Positions 19,695 to 28,626 of a DNA stretch of 64,000 nt are shown here, piece by piece (positions within the stretch are counted from its first letter, which is position 1; the number at the start of each line of letters is the position of its first letter). The stretch spans positions 1,429,001-1,493,000 of the forward strand of contig NZ_AP027266.1 in the NCBI RefSeq assembly GCF_036322625.1, read 5' to 3'. This DNA is from Roseicyclus marinus (lineage in GTDB: Bacteria > Pseudomonadota > Alphaproteobacteria > Rhodobacterales > Rhodobacteraceae). The notes below the pieces were generated by a model. That model was given only the letters and a program-made list of their open reading frames with translations. It did no database searches and was not told the DNA's origin. The translations under genes and the position numbers were made by a program.

Positions 19695-20351
19695 ATGGCC
19701 GCTGCCAGCCTGTCCCGAAGGGGTCTTTTGATCATCCTGTCCTCGCCGTCGGGCGCGGGAAAATCCACGTTGGCCAAGCGGTTGATGGATTGGGACAAAT
19801 CCCTGCGCTTTTCGGTTTCGGCCACCACGCGCCCGCCGCGCCCGGGGGAGGTCGATGGCACGGATTACCATTTCCTGAGCGAGGCGGATTTCAAGGGCAT
19901 GGTGGCCCAAGGCGCGATGCTGGAACATGCCCATGTCTTCGGGAATTTCTACGGCTCGCCCATGGCCCCCGTGGCGGAGGCCATCGAGGCGGGGCGCGAT
20001 GTGCTCTTCGACATCGACTGGCAGGGTGCGCAGCAGATCCGCAATTCGGCGCTGGGGCGGCATACGCTGTCGATCTTCATCCTGCCGCCCTCCATCCCCG
20101 AGCTGAAGCGGCGGCTGGTGAGCCGGGGGCAGGACGGGCCCGAGGTGATCGCCAAGCGCATGCTGAAAAGCTGGGACGAGATCAGCCATTGGGACGGCTA
20201 TGATTACGTGCTGGTCAATGACGATCTGGACGCGACCTTCGACAGGCTCAAGACCATCGTCAGCGCCGAAAGGCTGCGCCGCGAGCAGCAGCCGGGACTG
20301 GCCGCCCATGTGCTGAACTTGCACGACGAATTCCGGGAGGAGGAAGAATGA
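19695..20351 (+). CDS. gmk: Guanylate kinase
   Basis: Gmk phosphorylates GMP to GDP. The 218-residue protein has the P-loop [10 protein letters not shown] near residues 16-25, [19 protein letters not shown] near 37 for GMP binding, and the lid region [17 protein letters not shown] near 138. It overlaps the next gene by 4 bases (ATGA), so yicC, gmk and the carbonic anhydrase homologue form one transcription unit. Confidence 0.97.
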   Translation: MAAASLSRRGLLIILSSPSGAGKSTLAKRLMDWDKSLRFSVSATTRPPRPGEVDGTDYHFLSEADFKGMVAQGAMLEHAHVFGNFYGSPMAPVAEAIEAGRDVLFDIDWQGAQQIRNSALGRHTLSIFILPPSIPELKRRLVSRGQDGPEVIAKRMLKSWDEISHWDGYDYVLVNDDLDATFDRLKTIVSAERLRREQQPGLAAHVLNLHDEFREEEE

Positions 20352-20866
20352 TCTACGCGCTCGACGGTATCGCCCCCGAGATCCACGAGGACACATGGGT
20401 CGCACCCGGTGCGCATGTGATCGGCCGCGTGGTGCTGGAGGAGGGCGCAAGCGTCTGGTTCGGTGTCACCTTGCGCGGCGACAACGAGGAAATCCGCATC
20501 GGCGCGGGCTCGAACGTGCAGGAAAACTGCGTCTTTCACACCGATATGGGCTATCCGCTGTCGGTGGGCCGCAATTGCACCATCGGGCACAAGGCGATGC
20601 TGCATGGCTGCACCATCGGGGACGGGTCGCTGGTGGGGATGGGGGCCACGATCCTGAACGGGGCCGTGATCGGCAAGGGCTGCCTGATCGGGGCGGGTGC
20701 GCTGATCCCCGAGGGCAAGGTGATCCCCGATGGATCCCTGGTGATGGGCATGCCGGGCAAGGTGGTGCGCGAGCTGGATGCTGCAGCACAAGACAAGCTT
20801 CTGGCCTCGGCCGCGCATTACCGTGACCGGATGCGGCGGTTCCGTGCGGGGCTTGTCGCGGTCTGA
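20348..20866 (+). CDS. Gamma carbonic anhydrase family protein
   Basis: The 172-residue protein is a hexapeptide-repeat left-handed beta-helix of the YrdA/PaaY/gamma-carbonic-anhydrase group. Zinc-ligand histidines are present in NCVFHTD (about 65) and GHKAMLHG (about 82 and 87), spaced as in active members. Real carbonic anhydrase activity varies in this family, so the activity is not certain. It ends the yicC-gmk unit and faces chpT on the other strand, 12 bases away. Confidence 0.9.
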   Translation: MIYALDGIAPEIHEDTWVAPGAHVIGRVVLEEGASVWFGVTLRGDNEEIRIGAGSNVQENCVFHTDMGYPLSVGRNCTIGHKAMLHGCTIGDGSLVGMGATILNGAVIGKGCLIGAGALIPEGKVIPDGSLVMGMPGKVVRELDAAAQDKLLASAAHYRDRMRRFRAGLVAV

Positions 20867-20878
20867 GGGCCGGAGGGC

Positions 20879-21502
20879 TCAGGCGGTGGCGATGGTCAGG
20901 ATGTCATCCTTGGCCACGTAATTGATCGTCCGTTCCAGGGGCGTCACGGTGGCGTGGAGGGTGGGAAACTGCGCCTCCGCCGGGCGGAGGGGGCGGCCGG
21001 CGGCGGCCATTCCGAATCGCAACACCGACCAGAGATCCTCATCAAGCGACAGGCGCGGACCCTGGGCCTGCGCCTGCCAGTGGCCCGACCCGTCCAGCGC
21101 AAGGCGCAGGGTGCCGCCCATGGGCAGGGCGGTTTCGGCGCAAAGCGCGATCAGGTAGCCCAGTTTCACATCGAGCCGGGGAAGATCGCAGGTCACGGCC
21201 CAATCGAGCGTCAGGCGGCTGTCGCGCCAAGGCGCGAGGGCGGTTTCCCGCCCCTCTCGCGCGCTCATCATCTGGCGGGCCCCGGCCGCGCCGAAGGCCA
21301 CGCGCAAAAAGCGCAGCCGCGCCTGCGCATCGCGCACCGCATCGCGGATCAGCGCCATTTCCGGGCCCTGCGCCGAACCTGTCATCTCGATCAGTTCGAC
21401 CCCGTTGCCGATCGCGCCCAGCGGGTTTACGAGGTCATGGCACAGGCGCGACCCGATCAGGTCCGCCAGCGTCTGGTCGCCATGCGGGGACTGGTCATTC
21501 AT
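20879..21502 (-). CDS. chpT: Histidine phosphotransferase ChpT
   Basis: ChpT carries phosphate from the hybrid kinase CckA to CtrA and CpdR, which control cell division, motility and gene transfer agents in alphaproteobacteria. The 207-residue protein has a dimerisation helix with the phospho-acceptor block SRLCHDLVNPLGAIGNGVEL near residue 18 (His22) and a degenerate HATPase-like C-terminal domain that lacks the ATP-binding N and G boxes, as expected for ChpT. It is divergent from the small DUF3553 gene. Confidence 0.92.
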   Translation of the reverse strand: MNDQSPHGDQTLADLIGSRLCHDLVNPLGAIGNGVELIEMTGSAQGPEMALIRDAVRDAQARLRFLRVAFGAAGARQMMSAREGRETALAPWRDSRLTLDWAVTCDLPRLDVKLGYLIALCAETALPMGGTLRLALDGSGHWQAQAQGPRLSLDEDLWSVLRFGMAAAGRPLRPAEAQFPTLHATVTPLERTINYVAKDDILTIATA

Positions 21503-21530
21503 CAGGCAATCCTTTCAGGCGGGACATATC

Positions 21531-21716
21531 ATGGCGGGCGATCTGAGTTCGATCCTTGAGCCGGGGATGCTGGTGCGCTGCCCCGACCAGCCCGATTGGG
21601 GGCTGGGGCAGGTGCAATCCAACGTGGGCGGGCGCATCACGATCAATTTCGAGAATGCGGGCAAGCTGGTGCTGGATGGCGCGCGCGTGGCGCTGGAGCT
21701 GGTGTTTCTCGACTGA
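21531..21716 (+). CDS. DUF3553 protein
   Basis: This 61-residue cytoplasmic protein (EPGMLVRCPDQPDWGLGQVQ, then GGRITINFENAGK and a hydrophobic end LELVFLD) matches the DUF3553 pattern, a small SH3-like or CarD-like barrel of unknown role found in alphaproteobacteria. The same fold occurs as a C-terminal domain of some UvrD-type helicases, so an interaction with the transcription or repair machinery is possible but not shown here. It lies 28 bases from chpT in the opposite direction, so the two may share a control region. Confidence 0.85.
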   Translation: MAGDLSSILEPGMLVRCPDQPDWGLGQVQSNVGGRITINFENAGKLVLDGARVALELVFLD

Positions 21717-21867
21717 CCCATCCTGTCCCCGCGGGTTTGCTTGGCTGACCCTAGCGGAGCGGAGGTTAACACGGGTTTAACATCGTCGCCTGCCTTTCGC
21801 GCGCAGTTTGCAAGCGGGTCCTCTCCTGCTAAGGGGCGCGGGCCTGAGGGGTGACAGCGGAACGCGC

Positions 21868-22638
21868 ATGGATATCGACGACGATCATTTCGAGCTGCGT
21901 CTGGCCGCAAGCGATGCCGATCTGCGCGCGGCGCAGCGGCTGCGCTACGAGGTGTTCGTGGCCGAGCTGGGCGGGGACGGGCCGATGGTCGATCACGCCG
22001 CGCGGCTGGAGGCGGATCGGTTCGATCCGCATTTCGACCATCTGCTGCTGCTCGACCGCCGCAGGGCGGAGGATGAGCAGGTCATCGGCGTTTACCGGGT
22101 GATGCGCGCCGAAGGGGCGGCGGCGGCGGGCCAATTCTATTCCGAGGGGGAATATGACCTCGGGCCGCTCCGGGCCTCGGGGCGGCGGCTTTTGGAACTG
22201 GGGCGGTCTTGCGTGCATCGCGACTATCGCGGCGGCACGGCGATGATGCATCTTTGGGCGGGGCTGGCCGAGTATATCGCCCAGCACGGGATCGAGGTGA
22301 TGTTCGGGGTTGCGAGTTTTCACGGGCTTGACCCCGCGCCCCTGGCCGGGCCCCTGTCGCTGTTGCACCACCGCCACCTGGCGCCGGAGGCGATCCGGCC
22401 CGTGGCGCGGTCCGAAGGGTTCCTGGCGATGGATGCCGTGGCGGAGGCGGATCTCGACCGGCCCGCCGCGATCCGTTCCATGCCTGCGCTGATCAAGGCC
22501 TATCTGAGGCTGGGCGGTTTCGTGGGGCAGGGGGCCTATCTCGACCGGGAGTTCAACTGCATCGATGTCTGTCTGGTGATGGATGTGGCGCTGATCCCCG
22601 AAAAGCACCGCGCGATCTATCGGCGGGGGGGCGCGTGA
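21868..22638 (+). CDS. olsB: Ornithine N-acyltransferase OlsB
   Basis: OlsB joins a 3-hydroxyacyl chain from ACP to ornithine, giving lyso-ornithine lipid, a phosphorus-free membrane lipid precursor. The ATG at 21868 gives 256 residues; the frame is open 20 codons upstream. The N-terminal GNAT-like part contains LRAAQRLRYEVFVAELG near residue 15, RLLELGRSCVHRDYRGG near 103 and the conserved C-terminal YLRLGGFVGQGAYLDREFNC block near 211. The stop overlaps olsA by 4 bases (GTGA), the usual olsBA order. Confidence 0.92.
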   Translation: MDIDDDHFELRLAASDADLRAAQRLRYEVFVAELGGDGPMVDHAARLEADRFDPHFDHLLLLDRRRAEDEQVIGVYRVMRAEGAAAAGQFYSEGEYDLGPLRASGRRLLELGRSCVHRDYRGGTAMMHLWAGLAEYIAQHGIEVMFGVASFHGLDPAPLAGPLSLLHHRHLAPEAIRPVARSEGFLAMDAVAEADLDRPAAIRSMPALIKAYLRLGGFVGQGAYLDREFNCIDVCLVMDVALIPEKHRAIYRRGGA

Positions 22639-23465
22639 GCGAGGGCTGGCGGGAGGCGGCCCCGCCCCCGGCGCGCCGGCTTGGTCCGGGCGATCTGGGG
22701 CGCGTGGCGCTGCGTGGCGGCGCGATCCTCGCGCTGCTTTTGGTCTGTTTTCCGGCGCTTTTGCTGCTCCGGGTGCCCGAACGCCTGATCTTTGGCCTGA
22801 ACCGCCCGGTGACACCCCATCTGACGCAAGTCGTCTGCCGGGTCTCGTGCCGTATCCTGGGGCTTGAGCTGGTCGTGCGGGGCGCGCCGATGCAGGGGCC
22901 GGGGGCCTATGTGGCCAATCACGTGGGATGGCTGGATATCTTCGTGCTCAACGCCTCCAAGCGGCTCTATTTCGTTGCGAAGGCGGAGGTTGCGGGCTGG
23001 CCCGGCATCGGCTGGCTGGCGCGGGGGACGGGGACGGTCTTCATCGCGCGCGACCCCAAACAGGCGCAGGCGCAGACGCGGCTGTTCGAGGAGAGGCTCA
23101 GGGCGGGCCACAGGCTCTTGTTCTTTCCCGAAGGCACATCGACCGACGGGCGGCGCATCCTGCCCTTCAAGCCCACGCTCTTTCAGGCCTTTCTCTCTGA
23201 CGGGTTGCGCGATCTGTTGCAGGTGCAGCCCGTGACCCTGGTCTACCATGCGCCCGAGGGGGAGGATCCCCGCTTTTACGGCTGGTGGGGGGATATGCCG
23301 CTGGCGCCCGCGATCCTGTCGACGCTGGCCGCCGCGCGGCAGGGGCGGGTGGAGGTGATCTATCACGCCCCCCTCAGGGTCGCCGATCATCCCGACCGCA
23401 AGCGCCTGTCGGCGGCGGCGGAGGCCATGGTGCGCGAAGGCTTCTACGCCGCTCTGGCGGAGTGA
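22635..23465 (+). CDS. olsA: Lyso-ornithine lipid O-acyltransferase OlsA
   Basis: OlsA completes ornithine lipid by acylating the 3-hydroxy group of lyso-ornithine lipid. The 276-residue protein has a membrane helix at about 30-50 and PlsC-family motifs: NHVGWLD (HX4D) near residue 95 and FPEGTSTDGR near 166. A GTG start at 22635 overlaps olsB. PlsC alone is not specific, but the coupling with olsB makes the OlsA assignment strong. Confidence 0.92.
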   Translation: MSEGWREAAPPPARRLGPGDLGRVALRGGAILALLLVCFPALLLLRVPERLIFGLNRPVTPHLTQVVCRVSCRILGLELVVRGAPMQGPGAYVANHVGWLDIFVLNASKRLYFVAKAEVAGWPGIGWLARGTGTVFIARDPKQAQAQTRLFEERLRAGHRLLFFPEGTSTDGRRILPFKPTLFQAFLSDGLRDLLQVQPVTLVYHAPEGEDPRFYGWWGDMPLAPAILSTLAAARQGRVEVIYHAPLRVADHPDRKRLSAAAEAMVREGFYAALAE

Positions 23466-23526
23466 TCTTCTCTGTTTCGAAAATATCCCGGGGGGAACGG
23501 CCAAGGGCCGTGGGGGCAGAGCCCCC
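23466..23526 (-). repeat. Single-unit relative of the 3'-UTR hairpin-terminator element
   Basis: The convergent gap between olsA and the ThiE-like gene contains the hairpin GGGGGC-AGA-GCCCCC (23512-23526) and a second one, ACGGCC-AAG-GGCCGT (23497-23511). A block follows that, read on the minus strand, runs CCCCCCGGGATATTTTCG, resembling the terminator cap at 36.4 and 44.65 kb. It follows the minus-strand ThiE-like gene in the same orientation as the longer copies follow their genes. Confidence 0.6.
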
Positions 23527-23540
23527 CATCGCGTTGCCCG

Positions 23541-24170
23541 CTAGCGGATCGGCGCGATGAGCGCGCGGAGGGCTGCCACGGCATCTTCCTCGCGCCAGAT
23601 CTCGGGACCGATGGCGAAGAAATCGGTGACGGGGGCGAAAGCCTCGACAAGCGCCACGTCCAGCGCGCCTTCTGCGACGACCGGCACCTCGATCATCTCG
23701 GACCACCAGGCGAAGAGATCATGCTCGGCGCGGGGGCCTTCCATCAGCTTGCTCTCGCCCAAGGGGCCGAAGGCGATGTAATCGGCCCCGGTTTCGCCCG
23801 CCGTCATCCCGTCATGGCGGGAGGCGGCGCAGAATGCCCCCACGATGGCATCGGCCCCGAGCGCCTTGCGCGTGGCGCGGACGGAGCGGGAGCCGTCGGT
23901 CAGATGCACGCCGTCAAGGCCCAGACGCTCGACCATGCCGGCATGGTTCGACAAGACAAGCGGCACGTCGCGGGCATGGGCGATCTCGCGGAGCGCATCG
24001 GCGGCGCGGGCGAGATCATCCTCGTCCTCGACCGCGAGGGCAAGGCGCAGGCAGGCGATGGGCTCGGCATCGAGGATCGCGGCAAGGCGCGGGGCGAAGG
24101 CGTCGATCTCGAACCGCGTGGGGGTGACGAGATAGAGGTTCGGCTGGTCGCTCTGGTCGCGGTCGGACAT
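23541..24170 (-). CDS. ThiE-like protein (thiamine phosphate synthase superfamily)
   Basis: The 209-residue protein has a TIM-barrel layout like thiamine phosphate synthase: LYLVTPTRFEIDAFAPRLAA at the start, DVPLVLSNHAGMVERLGLDGVHLTDG in the middle, and YIAFGPLGESKLMEGP near the C-terminus. True ThiE proteins usually read VGxGPxFxTxTK in that last block; here the T-x-T-K part is absent, so the phosphate-binding site is altered. No thi genes are nearby. It may be a diverged ThiE or a TenI-like relative. The start MSDRDQ at 24170 is preferred; the open frame goes further upstream. Confidence 0.75.
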   Translation of the reverse strand: MSDRDQSDQPNLYLVTPTRFEIDAFAPRLAAILDAEPIACLRLALAVEDEDDLARAADALREIAHARDVPLVLSNHAGMVERLGLDGVHLTDGSRSVRATRKALGADAIVGAFCAASRHDGMTAGETGADYIAFGPLGESKLMEGPRAEHDLFAWWSEMIEVPVVAEGALDVALVEAFAPVTDFFAIGPEIWREEDAVAALRALIAPIR

Positions 24171-24297
24171 GGATCTGGCCCCTTGCTGGTGGCGCGGGTG
24201 ATAACGGGGCGGGCGCATTTGGGCAACTGGCGTCTCGCAGGCGCGATCAGCGCGGGGGTTCTTGCCCCGACGCCTGCCGCGCGGTATCGGCCAAGCC

Positions 24298-25059
24298 ATG
24301 AGTGACATGCAAGACACCCGCCAGCCCGCTTTCGTCCTTGTCCGCCCCCAGATGGGCGAGAACATCGGGGCGGCGGCGCGCGCGATGTGGAATTTCGGAC
24401 TGGACCGGATGCGGGTGGTCAGCCCCCGCGACGGCTGGCCCAACGAGCGCGCGGTGGCGCTGGCCTCGGGCGCGGGGCGGCTTTTGGACCATGCGGGGCT
24501 TTACGAGGATGTGGCGGGTGCGATCGGGGATTGCACCTATGTCTTTGCCACCACGGCACGCCCGCGCGGCATGACCACGCCCATCGTCACGCCCGAACGC
24601 GCCATGCAGCAGGCGCGCGCGATGCTGGAAGCGGGCGGCAAGGTGGCGGTGCTGTTCGGGCCCGAGCGCGCGGGGCTGGAAAACGCCGATATCGCGCGGG
24701 CCAATGCGATCATCTCGGTCCCGGTGAACCCGGATTTCCCCTCGCTCAACCTCGCGCAATGCGTGCTTTTGTGCGCCTATGAATTCCGCCGCGCGGGCGA
24801 CACCACGCCGCCCGAGGTGATGGAGATGGCGGGCACCGATTTCGCCACCGGGGCGGAGTTGGCCGCGCTTGGCGATCACATCGAGACGCGGCTCACGGAG
24901 GCGGGGTTCTTTTTCCCCGAGGGCAAGGCGCCTGCGATGCGGCAAAACCTGCGCCAGATCTGGGGGCGCTTGCCGCTGACGCGGGCCGATGTGCAGACCT
25001 TTCACGGCATGTTCCGGCAGATGGTCCGCTGGGCCGAGGGCAAGAGGCCCAAGGGGTGA
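24298..25059 (+). CDS. trmJ: tRNA/rRNA methyltransferase of the TrmJ family
   Basis: TrmJ methylates the 2'-hydroxyl at position 32 of tRNA. The 253-residue SPOUT-family protein has the N-terminal VRPQMGENIGAAARAMWNFG block, motif 2 VLFGPERAGLENADI near residue 117 and motif 3 NPDFPSLNLAQCV near 144, the knot that binds SAM. The C-terminal extension (ADVQTFHGMFRQ) is typical of TrmJ. The ATG at 24298 is chosen for family fit. It overlaps the following glycosylase gene by 4 bases (GTGA). Confidence 0.92.
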   Translation: MSDMQDTRQPAFVLVRPQMGENIGAAARAMWNFGLDRMRVVSPRDGWPNERAVALASGAGRLLDHAGLYEDVAGAIGDCTYVFATTARPRGMTTPIVTPERAMQQARAMLEAGGKVAVLFGPERAGLENADIARANAIISVPVNPDFPSLNLAQCVLLCAYEFRRAGDTTPPEVMEMAGTDFATGAELAALGDHIETRLTEAGFFFPEGKAPAMRQNLRQIWGRLPLTRADVQTFHGMFRQMVRWAEGKRPKG

Positions 25060-25694
25060 GCCTCGCGCCCCCCGACCGGATCGAGACGGAGGCCGATCTG
25101 GGGCTGGGGGCGGCCGTTCTGGTGGCGCGCGATGCGCGCTTTGCCCCCATTCTCGCGGAAACAGGCCCCTTGCCGCTCCGGCGCAGGCCCGATGGGTTTG
25201 CGGCACTTCTGGCGGCCATCGTGGGCCAGCAGGTCTCGACCGCCTCGGCGGCGGCGATCCTCGGGCGGCTCGAGGCGGCGGGCTATGCCGAAGAGGGCGC
25301 GGTTCTGACCGCGTCCGACGAGGATTTGCGCGCCTGCGGGCTGTCGCGGCCCAAGCTGCGCTATATCCGGGCGCTGGCGGAGGCGCGTCTTGATTACGCG
25401 GGGTTGCGGTCGGAGCCGACAGATGTCGTCGTGGAACGGCTGGTCGCCTTGCCGGGGATCGGGCGCTGGACCGCCGAGATCTACGCGATGTTCGCGCTGG
25501 GGCATGTCGATGCCTTTCCGGCGGGCGATCTGGCCTTGCAGGTGGCGGCTGCCCGCGCCTTTGGCCTGAGCGCGCGGCCCAGCGAGGCGCGGTTGCGCGC
25601 CATGGCCGAAGACTGGTCGCCCGTGCGCGCGGTTGCCGCCTGCGCGCTTTGGGCCTACTACCGTCTGGACACGAGCCGGGAGGGTGTGCTGTGA
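25056..25694 (+). CDS. DNA-3-methyladenine glycosylase (HhH-GPD superfamily)
   Basis: The 212-residue protein is a compact AlkA-like base-excision glycosylase. The helix-hairpin-helix LPGIGRWTAEIYAMFALG lies near residue 132 and the catalytic aspartate is in DAFPAGDLALQ near 155. It lacks the extra N-terminal TATA-like domain of E. coli AlkA, like many short AlkA homologues. GTG start at 25056, coupled to trmJ; its own stop overlaps the esterase start by 4 bases. Confidence 0.9.
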   Translation: MSLAPPDRIETEADLGLGAAVLVARDARFAPILAETGPLPLRRRPDGFAALLAAIVGQQVSTASAAAILGRLEAAGYAEEGAVLTASDEDLRACGLSRPKLRYIRALAEARLDYAGLRSEPTDVVVERLVALPGIGRWTAEIYAMFALGHVDAFPAGDLALQVAAARAFGLSARPSEARLRAMAEDWSPVRAVAACALWAYYRLDTSREGVL

Positions 25695-26359
25695 GCAAGG
25701 GACTGGATTTCGGGCGCGTCGAGGCCGCCTCGGGCGAGGCCGACAGCATGGTCATCTTCCTGCATGGCTACGGGGCCGATGGGCAGGACCTGTTGGGTCT
25801 GGCCGAACCGTTGGCCCCGCATCTGCCCAACACGATGTTCCTGGCCCCCAATGCGCCCGAACGCTGCGGGATGAACCCGATGGGCTATCAATGGTTCCCG
25901 ATCCCCTGGATCGACGGATCGTCCGAGGAGGAAGCGGCCGAAGGTCTGGCGCGGGCCGCCGATGATCTGAATGCCTTTCTCGACCGGGTGATGGTCGAGG
26001 CGGACATGATCCCCGAACAGGTGGCGCTGGTGGGCTTTTCGCAAGGCACGATGATGAGCCTACATGTCGCGCCGCGCAGGGACGAGGCCTTTGCCGGCGT
26101 CGTGGGCTTTTCGGGCCGTCTCCTCGCGCCGGAGACGCTCGTCGACGAGGTGGTGGTGCGCCCGCCCGTTCTGCTGATCCATGGCGATCAGGATGATGTC
26201 GTCCCGATCTCGTCGCTGCCCGCCGCGGCGGAGGCGTTGCAGGGCGCGGGCTGGAGCGAGGTCTATGCCCATGTGATGAAGGGCACGGCCCATGGCATCG
26301 CGCCCGATGGCCTGTCGGTGGCGCTGGCCTTTTTGCGGGAACGCTTCGGGCTCGACTGA
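25691..26359 (+). CDS. Carboxylesterase/phospholipase of the alpha/beta-hydrolase fold
   Basis: The 222-residue protein matches the small carboxylesterase group (YpfH-like/acyl-protein thioesterase fold). The HG block FLHGYGADGQDL lies near residue 20, the nucleophile serine is in VGFSQGT near 116, the acid is in HGDQDDVVP near 165 and the histidine is in KGTAHGI near 198. GTG start at 25691 overlaps the glycosylase stop. No signal peptide, so it acts in the cytoplasm. The natural substrate is unknown. Confidence 0.88.
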   Translation: MSKGLDFGRVEAASGEADSMVIFLHGYGADGQDLLGLAEPLAPHLPNTMFLAPNAPERCGMNPMGYQWFPIPWIDGSSEEEAAEGLARAADDLNAFLDRVMVEADMIPEQVALVGFSQGTMMSLHVAPRRDEAFAGVVGFSGRLLAPETLVDEVVVRPPVLLIHGDQDDVVPISSLPAAAEALQGAGWSEVYAHVMKGTAHGIAPDGLSVALAFLRERFGLD

Positions 26360-26454
26360 CCGGCCCTGCGTCCCGCGATCTCGTGGATAACGTCACGAAA
26401 CTGTCAGCTTGGGCGGCTATCCCGAACCTGTCGGGCCACAGCATCTGGTAAGGC

Positions 26455-26482
26455 TTGCCGGATCGAAAAGGCTAGATATAGT
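26455..26482 (+). promoter_or_regulatory. Probable promoter of the HNH nuclease gene
   Basis: TTGCCG at 26455-26460 and TATAGT at 26477-26482 are 16 bases apart. The leader that follows carries a 7-bp hairpin, GAGCGGG at 26496-26502 pairing with CCCGCTC at 26508-26514, about 45 bases before the start codon. Confidence 0.45.
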
Positions 26483-26558
26483 GGAATCGTTGCTGGAGCG
26501 GGGTGCTCCCGCTCTGGTGCCGGGAATGCGGGCAGACAGGGCGGGATCGGAGTCACTC

Positions 26559-27155
26559 ATGCAACCAGCCACCGAGGTCGAATTTCGGACCCAGTTCGTG
26601 CGCGAACCGGGCGCGCTGAAAAGCCACCCCGCGCTGGTCCTGAATGCCGATTACCGTCCCCTGAGCTATTATCCCCTGTCGCTCTGGCCCTGGCAGGAAG
26701 CGATCAAGGCGGCCTGGCTCGACCGGGTGCAGATCGTGGCGGAGTACGATGCTTTCGTCCATTCGCCCTCGATGCGGATCCGCATTCCGTCGGTCGTGGT
26801 GCTGAAGGATTACGTGAAGCCGCAAAAGCGCGTGGCCTTTACCCGGTTCAACCTGTTTCTGCGCGACGAATTTTCCTGCCAGTATTGCGGGGCCAAGGGC
26901 GATCTGACCTTTGACCACGTGGTGCCGCGCGCGCGGGGCGGCGTGACGAGCTGGGAAAACGTGGTGGCGGCCTGTTCGCGGTGCAACCTGCACAAGGGGT
27001 CGAAGAGCCTGCGCCAATCGGGATTGAGCCTGCGCAAGCCGCCGCGCCAGCCGGGGGCGGAGGAATTGCGCAACATGGGGCGGAAGTTTCCGCCTGGGCA
27101 TCTGCATGAAAGCTGGCTCGATTTCCTGTATTGGGACAGCGAATTGGAAGCCTGA
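26559..27155 (+). CDS. HNH endonuclease-domain protein
   Basis: The 198-residue protein carries a complete HNH motif: CQYCGAKGDLTFDHVVPRA near residue 108, then WENVVAACSRCNLHKG near 132, including both CxxC zinc pairs. The N-terminal half (LVLNADYRPLSYYPLSLWPW and VVVLKDYVKPQKRVAFTRFN) is typical of a family widely conserved in alphaproteobacteria and cyanobacteria as a chromosomal housekeeping gene, not as part of a mobile element. The biological target is unknown. The ATG at 26559 is chosen because the upstream part of the frame is low-complexity and overlaps the promoter. Confidence 0.88.
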   Translation: MQPATEVEFRTQFVREPGALKSHPALVLNADYRPLSYYPLSLWPWQEAIKAAWLDRVQIVAEYDAFVHSPSMRIRIPSVVVLKDYVKPQKRVAFTRFNLFLRDEFSCQYCGAKGDLTFDHVVPRARGGVTSWENVVAACSRCNLHKGSKSLRQSGLSLRKPPRQPGAEELRNMGRKFPPGHLHESWLDFLYWDSELEA

Positions 27156-27245
27156 GGGCGGGGCGGACCGTTGCATGTGGATTGACCTTTGGGTTGCTTG
27201 CGTGCCAGTCAGGGCGCGTGACGCGGCCGAAGGGACGAACGGTTC

Positions 27246-28622
27246 ATGAAGGTCATCATCTGTGGCGCGGGCCAGGTCGGCTGGCAGATCGCGCGCCATC
27301 TTTCCGGCGAAAACAACGATGTGACGGTTGTGGACAGCAACCCCGAACTGGTGCGCCGGGCGACCGAGACGCTGGATGTGCAGGGGCTGACGGGCTTTGC
27401 CTCCTACCCGGATGTGCTGGAGAAGGCGGGCGCGCGGGATGCGGACATGATCATCGCCGCGACCTTTTCGGACGAGGTGAACATGGTCACCTGCCAGGTC
27501 GCGCATTCGGTTTTCGCGGTGCCGCGCAAGATCGCGCGATTGCGCGCGCGCAGCTACCTGGATGCGATCTATTCGGATCTGTACCGGCGCGACCATCTGC
27601 CGATCGACGTGGTGATCTCGCCCGAGGAGGAGGTGGCGCAGGCCGCCCTTGCGCGCATCCGCTCGCCCGCGACATTCGACACGGAGACGTTCTTGTCGGG
27701 CGATGCCAAGATGCTGGGGATCCAGCTCGACGCGGATTGCCCGGTTCTGGACACGCCGCTTCGGCAATTGTCGGAGCTGTTTTCGACGCTCAGGGCCATC
27801 GTGGTGGGGGTCAGGCGCAAGGGCAAGCTGTTCGCGCCGGAACCGGGCGACCAGTTGTTCGCGGGCGATCAGATCTATGTCTTTACCCATGCGCAGGATG
27901 TGGGCCGCACGCTCGAGATTTTCGGCAAGACGGCCAAGCGGCCCGAGCGGGTGCTGATCATCGGCGGCGGCAATGTGGGGCTGAACGTGGCCCGCGCGCT
28001 GGAGCAGGGCACGGACCGGGTGCGCACCCGCGTGATCGAGAAATCGCGCGCGCGCGCCGAGGTGGCGGCGGATGCGCTGGAGCGGACCATCGTGTTGAAC
28101 GGCGACGGGCTCGACATGGATATCCTGCGCGAGGCGGGGGTCGAACGGGTCGATGCGGTCTTGTGCGTGACCGATGACGACAAGACGAACCTGCTGAGTT
28201 CGGTCCGCGCGAAATCGGCGGGGGCGGGGCTGGCCATCGCGCTGGTCAATGACCCGACGCTGTTGCCGATGATGGGGCCCCTTGGGATCGACGCGCATAT
28301 CAACCCCCGCGCCTCGACCGTCAGTTCGATCCTGCGCCATATCCGCCATGGGCGGGTGCGCGGTGTCTATTCCATCGGGGATGCGGAGGCGGAGGTGATC
28401 GAGGCGCAGGTCCTGTCGACCTCGTCCATCGCGGGGCGGCAGATCCGGGAGATCGATTTCCCCGAAGGCGCGCTGGTCGCCGCCGTGCAAAAGGGTGGCA
28501 AGGTGATGCGGCCCACGGGGTCCTTGCGGCTGGAGGAAGGTGACAGCATCGTGATCTTTGCGCTGGCCGCCGATGTTCCGGCGGTCGAGACGCTGCTTCA
28601 GGTCTCGATCGATTTCTTCTGA
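27246..28622 (+). CDS. trkA: Trk potassium uptake regulatory subunit TrkA
   Basis: TrkA is the cytoplasmic NAD-binding gating ring of the Trk potassium channel. The 458-residue protein has two RCK repeats, each with a Rossmann N-domain and a TrkA-C domain: IICGAGQVGWQIARHL at the start and LIIGGGNVGLNVARALEQG near residue 238. It lies just upstream of trkH, as expected, and ntrYX commonly precedes it in this group. Confidence 0.96.
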   Translation: MKVIICGAGQVGWQIARHLSGENNDVTVVDSNPELVRRATETLDVQGLTGFASYPDVLEKAGARDADMIIAATFSDEVNMVTCQVAHSVFAVPRKIARLRARSYLDAIYSDLYRRDHLPIDVVISPEEEVAQAALARIRSPATFDTETFLSGDAKMLGIQLDADCPVLDTPLRQLSELFSTLRAIVVGVRRKGKLFAPEPGDQLFAGDQIYVFTHAQDVGRTLEIFGKTAKRPERVLIIGGGNVGLNVARALEQGTDRVRTRVIEKSRARAEVAADALERTIVLNGDGLDMDILREAGVERVDAVLCVTDDDKTNLLSSVRAKSAGAGLAIALVNDPTLLPMMGPLGIDAHINPRASTVSSILRHIRHGRVRGVYSIGDAEAEVIEAQVLSTSSIAGRQIREIDFPEGALVAAVQKGGKVMRPTGSLRLEEGDSIVIFALAADVPAVETLLQVSIDFF

Positions 28623-28626
28623 GCCG

